Shown here: positions 52,862-63,463 of the stretch, piece after piece
Layout: every line of letters starts with the position of its first letter
How positions within the stretch are numbered: position 1 is the stretch's first letter
DNA from: Polyangia bacterium
Lineage (GTDB): Bacteria > Myxococcota_A > Polyangia > Fen-1088
Length of the DNA: 64,000 nt
Assembly (NCBI GenBank): GCA_036268875.1
Contig: DATATI010000095.1
Coordinates: 21,164-85,163 of the forward strand
Reading direction: 5' to 3'
The notes under the pieces: generated by a model
Database searches by the model: none
Told to the model about the DNA's origin: nothing
The model's input: the letters and a program-made list of their open reading frames with translations, nothing else
Position numbers and translations under genes: made by a program

Positions 52862-53365
52862 ATGACCATAAGCAAGCCCATGGACGCCCCGTCGCGCGAC
52901 CGGCCGTCCGGGGAGACCGAACCAGCCACGGCGTCCCGATCGGCGCCATTGCCCACGCGCAAGCCGATGGCGCGGGCCACCCGCATCACCTTGTTTGAAC
53001 GCGAGGTGCGCGAACGGCTGTCCCGGGCGGCGCTGGATCTTCTGTTCGCCCGCGCCGAGGTGATCTCCGAAGGCCAGCGCGTCCAGCGCGGCGGCAAGGA
53101 GTCTTATTTCGGGTCGACCATGCTGACCATCGATCTGCCGGCGCTGGCGGTGGTGCTGCGCGATCCGCCCGACGCCGGCACGGCGCGCCGCCTGGCCACG
53201 CTGATGGCCGAGGACGCCCAGGTGGAAAAACGCGTGCAGGCGCTGGCCACGCGCGAAGCGACCCGGGTGGCGGGTATGACCTTGCAGGCGGTGAGCGCGC
53301 ACAGCACCATCCGCGCCCAAGGCGCCCGCGTGTTCATCGACGTCGACGTGGAAGGCAGCTTCTGA
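52862..53365 (+). CDS. hypothetical protein upstream of the MerR-TPR gene
   Basis: About 167 residues, with a disordered Pro/Arg/Thr-rich N-terminal 35 residues and then a compact alpha/beta region (ITLFEREVRERLSRAALDLL, LTIDLPALAVVLRDPPDAG, ARVFIDVDVEGSF). I do not recognise the family; there are no Cys motifs or membrane segments. TTG codons at 52856 and 52859 are alternative starts. The stop is 2 nt before the GTG of the MerR-TPR gene, so the two are almost certainly co-translated and probably functionally linked. Confidence 0.65.
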   Translation: MTISKPMDAPSRDRPSGETEPATASRSAPLPTRKPMARATRITLFEREVRERLSRAALDLLFARAEVISEGQRVQRGGKESYFGSTMLTIDLPALAVVLRDPPDAGTARRLATLMAEDAQVEKRVQALATREATRVAGMTLQAVSAHSTIRAQGARVFIDVDVEGSF

Positions 53366-53367
53366 CC

Positions 53368-54306
53368 GTGGAAGCCGCGACCTACACCTTCGCCGGGGTG
53401 GCCAAGATCCTCGACGTCAGCGAGAGCAAGCTGCGTTACTGGGCCCAGGTGGGTTTCGTCGGCCCGTCGGTGCGCCAGGGCGGCAAGCAGCTTTTCACGT
53501 TTCAAGATCTGGTCAGCGTGAAGGCGGCCAAAGAGCTGGTCGACCGCGGGTTCACCACCGCCCAGATTCGCAAGGCGCTGGCCGCGGTGACGGCGACGCT
53601 GCCGGGCGTCGACCGCCCGCTGGATCGCATTCGGGTGGCCTTCGACGGCGAATCCCTGGCGGTGGTGGTCGACGGCGATGCCTTCGAGGTCAGCGGCCAG
53701 AGGATGTTCGGCTTTGGCCTGGGCGAGTTGGCCAAGCAGGTGGGCGAGTCCAAATCGGCGGTGGCGCGCGCGGATCGGGCCACGGCCGGGGCTGGAAATA
53801 AAGGCAAATCCGAAAGTGTCGCCGGCGCGCAAAGCAGCTATGACTGGTTCGTCGAAGGCATGCGCCACGAGACCGAGCCGGACGGCGACGAGGCGGCGGT
53901 GGCCTGCTATCGCAAGGCGCTGGCCCTGGATCCGGGCCTGGCCGCCGCGCACACCAACCTGGGCAACATCGCGTACGCCAAAGGTCAGTCGGCCAGCGCG
54001 CGCACGGCGTTCGAGGCGGCGCTGGCTCTGGATCCGGATCAACCAGAGGCGCGCTTTAACCTGGCCAACCTGATTCTTGAGGCGGGCGATCTCGAGCTGG
54101 CGGTGGCCGAATTTCGCCGCGTCTTACAGGTCGCTCCCGATTTCGCCGACGCGCACTACAACCTGGCCGTGGCCCTGGAACGCCTGGGCGGCCGGTCGCA
54201 GGCGCGTGCCCACCTGGAGCGGTACCTGGGCCTCGAATCAGCGACCGCTCCCTGGGCGGCCCAGGCTCGCACGTTGATCGAACGGTTGGCCGCCGACGTC
54301 GCCTAG
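53368..54306 (+). CDS. MerR-type DNA-binding domain fused to TPR repeats
   Basis: A 312-residue protein. Residues about 5-75 are a MerR-like winged helix (YTFAGVAKILDVSESKLRYW, FTFQDLVSVKAAKELVDRG). A central linker of about 80 residues includes a small beta region (IRVAFDGESLAVVVDGDAFE). The C-terminal half has three to four TPR repeats (AACYRKALALDPGLAAAHTN-type, LGNIAYAKGQ, FRRVLQVAPDFADAHYNLAV). The TPR half replaces the usual MerR effector domain, suggesting that a protein ligand, not a metal or small molecule, controls DNA binding. Target genes are unknown. Confidence 0.8.
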   Translation: MEAATYTFAGVAKILDVSESKLRYWAQVGFVGPSVRQGGKQLFTFQDLVSVKAAKELVDRGFTTAQIRKALAAVTATLPGVDRPLDRIRVAFDGESLAVVVDGDAFEVSGQRMFGFGLGELAKQVGESKSAVARADRATAGAGNKGKSESVAGAQSSYDWFVEGMRHETEPDGDEAAVACYRKALALDPGLAAAHTNLGNIAYAKGQSASARTAFEAALALDPDQPEARFNLANLILEAGDLELAVAEFRRVLQVAPDFADAHYNLAVALERLGGRSQARAHLERYLGLESATAPWAAQARTLIERLAADVA

Positions 54307-54318
54307 CCGCGCTGCGCG

Positions 54319-54501
54319 CTAGCTTCGATCAACGGCGAAGGTGATCTCACCATCGGGATCGACGTGTACCGTCACGGTCCATGGGCGGCAGCACACTGCG
54401 CAATCTTGGACGAAGACCTGATCACCCACCTCGGCGGGATCGAAGTCGGCGGCCACCTCGCCGGGTTCGCCGCAGTACGGGCATTGGGCCTCTTGGTCCA
54501 T
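54319..54501 (-). CDS. CPXCG-motif Cys-rich small protein
   Basis: A 60-residue protein with CPYCGE at the N-terminus and CAVCCRPW further on, a zinc-ribbon-like arrangement of the CPXCG family. Its function is unknown. It faces the MerR-TPR gene across 12 bp and diverges from the GIY-YIG gene. Confidence 0.85.
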   Translation of the reverse strand: MDQEAQCPYCGEPGEVAADFDPAEVGDQVFVQDCAVCCRPWTVTVHVDPDGEITFAVDRS

Positions 54502-54539
54502 AATAATTTTGTCTCTGCCGTATGATAGTCGACCTCTCG

Positions 54540-54788
54540 ATGGCGCGCTGGTTTGTCTATGTGGTTCGCTGCCGCGACGGTTCGCTGTACACCGGCATCA
54601 GCACCGACGTGGGCGATCGCGTGGCCGCGCACAACGCCGGCAAGGGTGCGCGCTACACCCGTGCGCGGCTGCCGGTACACATCGTTCATGTCGAGGGCAA
54701 ACGCTCGCGCTCGACGGCGCTCAAGCGCGAGGCGGCCATCAAGGCGCTGTCGCGCAGCGAAAAACTGGCCCTGGTGGCGGTGGTTTGA
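54540..54788 (+). CDS. GIY-YIG nuclease-superfamily protein (YhbQ-like)
   Basis: From ATG 54540 the product has 82 residues and consists only of a GIY-YIG domain: FVYVVRCRDGSLYTGISTD, the catalytic-region Arg in GDRVAAHN, GARYTRARLP and the late Glu of LKREAAIKAL. Members of this small group (YhbQ type) are stand-alone and their substrate is uncertain. ATG 54522 is an earlier alternative but overlaps a TATGAT hexamer (54521-54526) that looks like the -10. It ends 2 nt before the next gene. Confidence 0.88.
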   Translation: MARWFVYVVRCRDGSLYTGISTDVGDRVAAHNAGKGARYTRARLPVHIVHVEGKRSRSTALKREAAIKALSRSEKLALVAVV

Positions 54789-54790
54789 AC

Positions 54791-55534
54791 ATGCAGGCGG
54801 CCTGGCAGTCGGCAGCGATCGGTTGGTTGGCCCTGGCGACAGCGACGGCCAGCGCCAGCGACGGTCGTCCGTCCGCGCGCCCGGACCGGGTGTTGATCCC
54901 GGCCGGATCGTTCATTGCCGGCAGCATCCACGGCGACGAGGACGAACGGCCGGTGCGCCGCAAGACCCTGCCGGCCTTCGCCATCGATCGCACCGAGGTC
55001 ACGCGAGCCGCCTACGCCCGCTGCGTGGCCGCGCGGCGCTGCAAACCGGCCAGCGTCTCTATTGAAGCGATCACCACCGACGACGCCCGGTTGCCGGCGA
55101 CCGGGGTTTCCTGGCGCGACGCCCAGGCGTACTGCGGGTTCGCCGGCGGACGGCTACCGACCGAAGCGGAGTGGGAAAAAGCGGCCCGCGGCCACGACGG
55201 ACGCGATTATCCGTGGGGCGACGGCGCGGCCTGCGACAAGGCCAACTGGGGCAACTTCGACGGCGAAGGCCCGTGCGCAGACGTCAACCCTGGTCATCCA
55301 GTCGCCGTGGGCCAGTACCCGACCGGCGCCAGCCCTTATGGCGTGCTGGATCTGGCTGGCAACGTCTGGGAGTGGGTGGCGGACAAGTATGACCAGGATC
55401 CTTCCCGCCGGGTGGTGCGCGGGGGATCGTGCTGCAGCTTCTTCGTCGGGCCGCGCGCCGCCAATCGCAACGCCTGGGATCCTAACCACCGCGATGGCGA
55501 TCTCGGCTTTCGTTGCGCGGGGAGGGGCCGATGA
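54791..55534 (+). CDS. exported formylglycine-generating-enzyme-like protein
   Basis: A 247-residue secreted protein with a signal peptide (IGWLALATATASAS) and an FGE-sulfatase (SUMF1-type) domain: VLIPAGSFIAGS, FAIDRTEVTRAAYARCV, GGRLPTEAEWEKAARG, GNVWEWVADKYD, RVVRGGSCC and the final LGFRCAG. Most bacterial members of this fold are not true sulfatase activators; many bind ligands or take part in envelope processes. The CC pair in GGSCCSFF sits near the position of the FGE active-site Cys but no sulfatase is nearby. It overlaps the start of the PBP4-like gene (ATGA), suggesting a joint envelope role. Confidence 0.82.
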   Translation: MQAAWQSAAIGWLALATATASASDGRPSARPDRVLIPAGSFIAGSIHGDEDERPVRRKTLPAFAIDRTEVTRAAYARCVAARRCKPASVSIEAITTDDARLPATGVSWRDAQAYCGFAGGRLPTEAEWEKAARGHDGRDYPWGDGAACDKANWGNFDGEGPCADVNPGHPVAVGQYPTGASPYGVLDLAGNVWEWVADKYDQDPSRRVVRGGSCCSFFVGPRAANRNAWDPNHRDGDLGFRCAGRGR

Positions 55535-57480
55535 CGCAGCGACGGACAGGGGCGGCAATTTTCGCGCTGGCGGTGACGTCGGCTTTGCCGCTGGCGTCCG
55601 CCGCGGTCAGCGCAGCGACGGCGCTGCCCCCGCAAAAGCTGACCAAGATGGTGGTCGGCCCGGAAGCCGGTCATCGCGGCGCCGAGGAAACCCCGGTGCC
55701 GCCGCAAGGCGATCAGAACCGCGAGCGCATCATGCGCATGCAGGAAGCGTTGCGCGACATCGTGCGCGGCGGAACCTTGCGCCGCCTGCGCGTCGGGATG
55801 CGGGTGATGGACGCCGGCAGCGGACGGTTGTTTTTCGAAAAGCGCGGCGACGCGCTGATGGACCCGGCGTCGAACCAGAAGGTGCTGGCCACCACCACCG
55901 CGCTTTTGCGCCTGGGTTCGGACTGGCGTTTCGGGACCGAGATCGCCGGGGCGGCGCCCGACGAAAACGGCGTCATCGCCGGCGACATCTACCTGCGTGG
56001 CAGCGGCGATCCAACGGTGCGCGCGGCCGATCTGGCGGAGATGGCGTCGTCGCTGGCAGACCGGGGCGTGCGGCGGGTGCTGGGCGCAGTGGTGGCCGAT
56101 CCACGCCGCATCGGCGCCGACGAAGTCGCGCCGGCCGAGCCAGGCCCGACCGCCTCCGAGACGTCGCCGGCGCCGTCCGACGCGCCCGCCGGCGATTCCC
56201 TGCAGGCAGCGGTGTCGCCGCGCGCGCCGCTGCTGGTGAACCACGGTTTGATGATGGTGTACGTGCGGCCGGGCGGGCACGACGGCGCACCGGTCGTCGT
56301 CGCCACCAACCCGTCGGACGATTCGTTCGTCCTGCGCAACAGCGCGCGCACCAAGGACGGCGGGGGCCGCCCGCGCGTCACCGTGCGCGTGGCGCTGGCC
56401 GCCGACGGAAAGATGCTGGTCGAGGTGGCCGGTCGCTTGCCCAGCCACCATCCGGGATTGGCGTTTCGTCGGCGCGTGCCGCACCAGGCGCTGTACGCGG
56501 CGGTGCTGATGCGGGCGGCCCTGGCGTCGGCGGGGATCACCACCCGCGATCGGCCCCGGGTGGCGTTGACGCCGGCGGCGGTGCCGCTGCTGGAACGACA
56601 CGAATCCGCGCCGCTGGCCGTGCTGTTACGTCGGATCAACAAAGATTCGGACAACGATCATTCCGAACGCCTGCTGGAAGCGGCCGGCGCGGAGGTCTAC
56701 GGCGGCGCCGCCACCGCGGACAAAGGCGTGCACCTGCTGCGCGAGGTGATCGGCGAGCTGGGCCTGCCGCCGCAAAGTTATGTCCCGCGTAATGGTTCCG
56801 GTCTGGGCCACGCCAACCGCATCACGGCGACGGCGATGACCACGCTTTTGCGTGCGCTGTATTTGGACCCGCGCATCGGGCCGGAGATCTTGCAGTCACT
56901 GTCGGTGGGCGGCGTCGACGGGACCACGCGCAATCGATTCAGGAACACGCTGGCTGCGCACCGCGTGCGGGCCAAGACCGGCACGCTGAACGGCAAGTCG
57001 TGCTTGTCCGGCCTGGTCGGCGACGGTTCAGACGTGGTGGTGTTTTCTATATTGGTGGAAGGCCTGCGCGGGCGCGCGTTGCCCGCCGTGCGCGGCGCGC
57101 AGGTAGGCGCCGTCAACGCAATGATGCGCTATGTGCGCGAGCGCGGCGGCCAGCGCATCGATCTGCCGCCCGGCTACGATCAACCGCAACCGACGCCCGA
57201 CTTTGAATTGGGCGAGGAGATCAGCGAAAGCGAAGGCGAGGCCACCCAGCCGACGGAACCGACGGCGGGAAATCCCGTCGACGCCGAGCTGCGCAAGGAA
57301 CGCGAGGACAAGGCCAAAGCGGCGGCTGCCGGGCCAGGGACGTCGGCCGCGACCGCGCCGCCCCCGATGACCCCGCCGCCGCTGCCATCGCCGACGCGGA
57401 CGCTCCCGCCGGCCCCAGCGCCTGTGCGCAAGGCGTCGCCGCCCCCGCCGCCCGATTCCGATCCGACACCCTCTCCCTGA
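55531..57480 (+). CDS. dacB: D-alanyl-D-alanine carboxypeptidase/endopeptidase (S13, PBP4 type)
   Basis: A 649-residue exported penicillin-binding protein. The signal peptide (about 1-30) is followed by the catalytic Ser114-x-x-Lys117 in DPASNQKVLA, a long inserted domain (about 150-330), the SDN motif in NKDSDNDHSE and KTG in RAKTGTLNGKS. It trims or cleaves peptidoglycan peptide cross-links in the periplasm. A C-terminal tail of about 85 residues (Glu/Thr-rich, then Pro-rich) is not part of the family core and may contact the wall or a partner. It is the last gene of a run with the GIY-YIG and FGE-like genes. The frame stays open without ambiguity. Confidence 0.92.
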   Translation: MTQRRTGAAIFALAVTSALPLASAAVSAATALPPQKLTKMVVGPEAGHRGAEETPVPPQGDQNRERIMRMQEALRDIVRGGTLRRLRVGMRVMDAGSGRLFFEKRGDALMDPASNQKVLATTTALLRLGSDWRFGTEIAGAAPDENGVIAGDIYLRGSGDPTVRAADLAEMASSLADRGVRRVLGAVVADPRRIGADEVAPAEPGPTASETSPAPSDAPAGDSLQAAVSPRAPLLVNHGLMMVYVRPGGHDGAPVVVATNPSDDSFVLRNSARTKDGGGRPRVTVRVALAADGKMLVEVAGRLPSHHPGLAFRRRVPHQALYAAVLMRAALASAGITTRDRPRVALTPAAVPLLERHESAPLAVLLRRINKDSDNDHSERLLEAAGAEVYGGAATADKGVHLLREVIGELGLPPQSYVPRNGSGLGHANRITATAMTTLLRALYLDPRIGPEILQSLSVGGVDGTTRNRFRNTLAAHRVRAKTGTLNGKSCLSGLVGDGSDVVVFSILVEGLRGRALPAVRGAQVGAVNAMMRYVRERGGQRIDLPPGYDQPQPTPDFELGEEISESEGEATQPTEPTAGNPVDAELRKEREDKAKAAAAGPGTSAATAPPPMTPPPLPSPTRTLPPAPAPVRKASPPPPPDSDPTPSP

Positions 57481-57498
57481 CGGATCGTTTTGCGCCGA

Positions 57499-58212
57499 TC
57501 AAAAAAGCGCGGCGCCGAATTCCACTGGCAGGATCACGTTCAGCGTGTGCGGTGCCGGGAAAACCAGCCCGGCTCGTCGCACTGTCGGCAGGATGTCGGC
57601 GACGAAATCACCCATCACCGCCGCGGCCGAGCGTCGCTTGAGGCCGACCGTCACCGCGTATCCGTCGCCGTCGCTGCCCGGCCGTCCGAACGACCGCAAC
57701 GCAACCGCTAGCCAACGGGTGAACACAGCATCTTTTTCGCTTTCGTGGTGGCCGGCGGCGCACAGCGCGACGATCGCTTCGGCGCCGCTGTCCTGATGGT
57801 CGCGCTCGTCGGCCAAAATGTCGGCCACCAGCGCGCGATAGGGGGCAAAGCTGCAGGCGGCGTATTCGCGCAACTGCCAGAGGCCGGCTCTGTCGAAAAG
57901 AAACTGCGCCATCGCCAGCGCGAACCATGAACGGGCGGGCGGCAGCGGCAGCCGGGCCAGGCGATCCTCCGCCCGCGCTTCGACCACCGCCGCGGGCGCC
58001 GCGGCGAAGCGTGCCCACACGTCGATCACCGCGCGATGGTGCGCGCGTTCTTCGTTGGCGTGGGCGGCGAACCGCGCTCGCTGATGCGCGTCCGGCGCCA
58101 ACGCGGCGCCGTGTTCAAACAACCGCGCCGCGCCGAGCTCGCGGTAAGCCTGGCCTTGCAGCAGCCGATCGACGGTGGCGCGAAAACGCGGGTCGGCGTC
58201 GGCGGCGCTCAT
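57499..58212 (-). CDS. ferritin-like protein, phenylacetate-catabolism (PaaA/PaaC) type
   Basis: A 237-residue all-helical protein with two carboxylate-His pairs placed as in diiron ferritin-like oxygenases: NEERAHHRAVIDVW and ILADERDHQDSGAEAI. The spacing and the helix FALAMAQFLFDRAGLWQLRE resemble the PaaA/PaaC group (phenylacetyl-CoA epoxidase). No other paa gene is nearby, so an orphan diiron oxygenase or a non-catalytic relative is possible. It lies 13 bp after metK on the same strand and is probably co-transcribed with it. Confidence 0.6.
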   Translation of the reverse strand: MSAADADPRFRATVDRLLQGQAYRELGAARLFEHGAALAPDAHQRARFAAHANEERAHHRAVIDVWARFAAAPAAVVEARAEDRLARLPLPPARSWFALAMAQFLFDRAGLWQLREYAACSFAPYRALVADILADERDHQDSGAEAIVALCAAGHHESEKDAVFTRWLAVALRSFGRPGSDGDGYAVTVGLKRRSAAAVMGDFVADILPTVRRAGLVFPAPHTLNVILPVEFGAALF

Positions 58213-58225
58213 GCCTCGGCGCTGC

Positions 58226-59491
<1,266 letters not shown>

Positions 59492-59528
59492 CGGCTGCTC
59501 CTTCAACAAAAAGGGACGGGATCAGGAC

Positions 59529-59556
59529 GGGAAACGAAGCGGGTGCGAAGTTTCCC
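59529..59556 (-). promoter_or_regulatory. inverted repeat in the metK leader
   Basis: GGGAAAC and GTTTCCC form a 7-bp inverted repeat with a 14-nt loop, 38 bp before the metK start. It does not match a SAM riboswitch class I recognise. It could be an RNA hairpin or a regulator site. Confidence 0.35.
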
Positions 59557-59648
59557 AGCGGTTCCCGCGCGAGTCAATCACACAGCACAAAAAAGGGGAC
59601 CGGGCGCGGGCCCGCTGGAGCGGTGCCTTGGCCGGCCCGGTCCAGTGT

Positions 59649-59654
59649 TAAACT
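59649..59654 (+). promoter_or_regulatory. -10-like hexamer before the ClpX-like gene
   Basis: TAAACT ends 6 nt before GTG 59661. With no ribosome site present, this favours GTG 59661 over TTG 59655 and a leaderless transcript. Confidence 0.35.
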
Positions 59655-59660
59655 TTGCCG

Positions 59661-60803
<1,143 letters not shown>

Positions 60804-60821
60804 AGCGAGCAGACTCCCGCC

Positions 60822-61529
60822 TTGAACTCGATGTCCGTCCTGCTGTCAGCGGCCGCTCCCGGCCGCGTCGTTCATCACGCCGAGGCGATCGGCTGGTTGC
60901 GGGCGCACGCGCCTCTGGGCGGCGCCAGCATGGTGACGTCGCTGCCCGACACGTCGGAGCTGCCGCAGCTGACGTTTGAGCAGTGGCAGCGCTGGTTCGA
61001 AGACGCGGCGTTGCTGGTCATGCAGGCGATCACCGACGACGGCGTGGCCATCTTCTTTCAAAGCGACATCCGCCGCGCCGGCCTGTGGGTGGACAAAGGC
61101 GCGCTGGTGGCGCGCGCCGCCGAGCGCGCCGGCCTGGGTTTGCTGTTTCACACCATCGTCTGCCGCAAGCCGCCTGGGACGATCACTTTCGGAAGGGCCA
61201 GCTACGCTCACCTGCTGGGCTTCGCGCGCACGCTGCGTCCGCGGGGGGGGCGCGCCAGCGCCGACGTCATTCCCGACGGTGGGTTCACGCCGGGGGTCAA
61301 GGCGATGGGCGCCGCCGCTTGCCTGGCCGCCTGTGGTTTTGTCCGGGAGCAAACCAACACGCGCACGATCGTCGATCCGTTCTGCGGCTTTGGCACCGTG
61401 CTGGCGGTGGCCAACGCGCTGGGGATGGACGCGGTAGGCGTCGACCTGTCGGCCCGCATGTGCCGTCGCGCGCGGGTGCTACAGATCGATCGGGGCGGCG
61501 GCGTCGCCACTGGGGCCAACGGGCGATGA
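60822..61529 (+). CDS. DNA-methylase-like SAM-dependent methyltransferase
   Basis: A 235-residue protein. Near the C-terminus DPFCGFGTVLAVANALG (185-201) is a SAM-binding motif I of the DPF.GxGT type, preceded by a helix like motif X. An earlier SLPD (40-43) sits where N4/N6 amino-methyltransferases have DPPY or SPPY. The order (catalytic motif first, SAM motif last) resembles beta-class DNA methylases and related RNA enzymes. Asp instead of Tyr/Phe in the catalytic motif makes the substrate uncertain. No target-recognition domain or restriction enzyme is present. TTG 60822 or ATG 60831 may be the start. The end overlaps the DTW gene by ATGA. Confidence 0.65.
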   Translation: MNSMSVLLSAAAPGRVVHHAEAIGWLRAHAPLGGASMVTSLPDTSELPQLTFEQWQRWFEDAALLVMQAITDDGVAIFFQSDIRRAGLWVDKGALVARAAERAGLGLLFHTIVCRKPPGTITFGRASYAHLLGFARTLRPRGGRASADVIPDGGFTPGVKAMGAAACLAACGFVREQTNTRTIVDPFCGFGTVLAVANALGMDAVGVDLSARMCRRARVLQIDRGGGVATGANGR

Positions 61530-62767
61530 GCGCACCGGTGTTGATCACGCCTGGCGCCGGTGATTCGCCGCCCAAGCGCGCGGTGTGCGTCCGCTGCCGT
61601 CGTCCCGCGGTGGTCTGTTATTGCGCGCATCTGCCGACGCTGCCGACGCGCACCCGGGTGATGCTGCTGCAGCACCCGCGCGAGCGCGACATGGCCATCG
61701 GGACCGCGCGCATGGCGCACCTGGCGCTGCCCAACTCGGACCTGCGCGTGGCCACGGATTTTTCGGCCGATCCGGTGGTGGCCGCGGCCGTGGCCGGCGC
61801 GGCGCCGTCGTATCTGCTGTTTCCTGGACGCGACGCCGTCGACGTGGGGTCGTTGCCGCGCGAAAAGGCGATCAACCTGTTCGTCCTCGACGGAACCTGG
61901 TGGCAGGCGGGCAAGCTGCTGAAGCTGAATCCGATGCTGCAGAGCCTGCCGCGCGTGGCCTTCGCCCCGATTCGACCCAGCGACTATCGCATCCGCCGCC
62001 AGCCGGCGCCGTTCTGCGTGTCGACGATCGAGGCGCTGGCCGAGGTGCTGAATTTTCTCGAACCCCCTGCCGACGACCAGCGGCCGTTTGATCGGTTGCT
62101 GGAACCGTTCCGCGCCATGATCGAACGCCAGCAATGGTTCGCGACCCAGGTGCGGTCGCAGCGGCACCGCCACGAGCTGCGCGTGCCGCGCGTTCCCGCC
62201 GCCACCGCGCGGCTGCGCGCTGAATGGTCGCGCCTCGTTTGCGTGCAGGGTGAAGCCAACGCCTGGTCCAAGCGCGATCCCGCGCGCCAGCCCGCCGAGC
62301 TCGTGCACTGGACCGCCTGTCGACCGGCCACCGGCGAAACCTTCGAAGTCTTGCTGGCGCCGCGCCGCCCGCTGGCGCCGGGCACGCCCGCGCACACCGG
62401 CCTTGCCGCGGCGACCTTGGCCGGCGGCACCACGGTCGCAGCGTGGCTGGAATCATGGCGGCGTTTCGTGCGACCGGATGACGTGGTGGTGGCGTGGGGC
62501 CATTACTACGGCGATCTGGCGGCGGCCGAGGGGCTGCCGTTGCCGACGGGCGGCGTCGATCTGCGCGTCGCCTTGTCGCAGCTCATGCACGAACGGGCCG
62601 GAACGATCGAAGACTGGATCGCCGAGTTGAAGCTGACCCCGCCGCCCCTGCCGATGCCCGGTCGCGCCGGACGCCGCCTGGCCGCGCTGCTGGCCTTGCT
62701 GGAAGTGGTGAAGAATCCCCCGCTGCGGCGCGGACGACCGGCGCCGCGCCGGCTGGCCCTCGTCTAG
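61526..62767 (+). CDS. DTW-domain protein with a C-terminal extension
   Basis: A 413-residue protein. Residues about 18-215 form a DTW/TapT domain: a four-Cys cluster (Cys21, 24, 31, 33 in CVRCRRPAVVCYC), MLLQHPRERDMAIGTARMAH, and the name motif as LDGTWWQA. Characterised DTW enzymes (TapT/TuaA) put an aminocarboxypropyl group on tRNA uridines (acp3U). The remaining 195 residues are extra: a region with a 3'-5' exonuclease-like look (RPDDVVVAWGHYYGDL, a long helical end) that I cannot assign. The start overlaps the methyltransferase stop, so the pair is co-translated. Confidence 0.75.
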   Translation: MSAPVLITPGAGDSPPKRAVCVRCRRPAVVCYCAHLPTLPTRTRVMLLQHPRERDMAIGTARMAHLALPNSDLRVATDFSADPVVAAAVAGAAPSYLLFPGRDAVDVGSLPREKAINLFVLDGTWWQAGKLLKLNPMLQSLPRVAFAPIRPSDYRIRRQPAPFCVSTIEALAEVLNFLEPPADDQRPFDRLLEPFRAMIERQQWFATQVRSQRHRHELRVPRVPAATARLRAEWSRLVCVQGEANAWSKRDPARQPAELVHWTACRPATGETFEVLLAPRRPLAPGTPAHTGLAAATLAGGTTVAAWLESWRRFVRPDDVVVAWGHYYGDLAAAEGLPLPTGGVDLRVALSQLMHERAGTIEDWIAELKLTPPPLPMPGRAGRRLAALLALLEVVKNPPLRRGRPAPRRLALV

Positions 62768-63453
62768 CGGCTGTCGCGCCCGAGTTTTCCGACGTGGCGG
62801 ATGTCTTTGCCCTTGACCATGAAGACCACCATCTCGGCCAGGTTGGTGGCGTGGTCGCCGATGCGTTCAAGGTATTTGGCGATCGACTGCAGGCGCGTGG
62901 CGCGATGGATGTTGCGCACGTCTTCCATCATGTACGTCAAGAGCTCGCGAAAGATCTGGTGGTAATAGGCGTCGATGTTCACGTCGCGCTCGATCACCCG
63001 CTGGGCCAGCTCCGGATCGCTGGCCACGAAGGCGTCCAGGGCGTCGTGCAACATTCCCTGCACGTCCTCCGCCATGCGCGGCAGATCGACGTACGGTTTC
63101 AGCGGCGGCTCTTGATTGAGCTCGATCACCCGCTCGCACATGTTCACGCCCAGATCGCCGATGCGTTCCAGGTCGGTGACCAGCTTCAGCGCCATGGTGA
63201 TGAACCGCAGGTCGGACGCCACCGGCTGCCGGCGCGCCAGCACCTGCATGCACAGGCTGTCGATGTCGACTTCCATCTGGTTGACGCTGCGATCAAAGGC
63301 GATCATCCGTTCGGCCAGCGTGGTGTCGCGCTCGGTGAGGGCGCGGATGCTGCCGGTGATGCTTTCTTCGACCTTGGCGCCCATCAGCAAGATCTGCTCG
63401 CGCAGCTTGCGCAGCTCTTGTTCGTAATCGCGGTTCGTGTGCTCGCGGCCCAT
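62764..63453 (-). CDS. phoU: phosphate uptake regulator PhoU
   Basis: The 229-residue PhoU is made of two similar three-helix bundles carrying the metal-binding E/D-x-x-x-D patterns (LVTDLERIGDLGVNM and KYLERIGDHATNLAEM). It links the Pst transporter to the PhoR kinase and shuts the Pho response when phosphate is ample. It lies downstream of pstB with 10 bp between, the usual pst-phoU order. A GGGAGAGA ribosome site precedes the ATG. Its stop overlaps the DTW stop (CTAG). Confidence 0.95.
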   Translation of the reverse strand: MGREHTNRDYEQELRKLREQILLMGAKVEESITGSIRALTERDTTLAERMIAFDRSVNQMEVDIDSLCMQVLARRQPVASDLRFITMALKLVTDLERIGDLGVNMCERVIELNQEPPLKPYVDLPRMAEDVQGMLHDALDAFVASDPELAQRVIERDVNIDAYYHQIFRELLTYMMEDVRNIHRATRLQSIAKYLERIGDHATNLAEMVVFMVKGKDIRHVGKLGRDSR

Positions 63454-63463
63454 GTCTCTCCCG

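Noticed and set aside
59492..59654. SAM riboswitch upstream of metK
   Set aside because: Apart from one 7-bp inverted repeat, no conserved core of a known SAM or SAH riboswitch class is visible.
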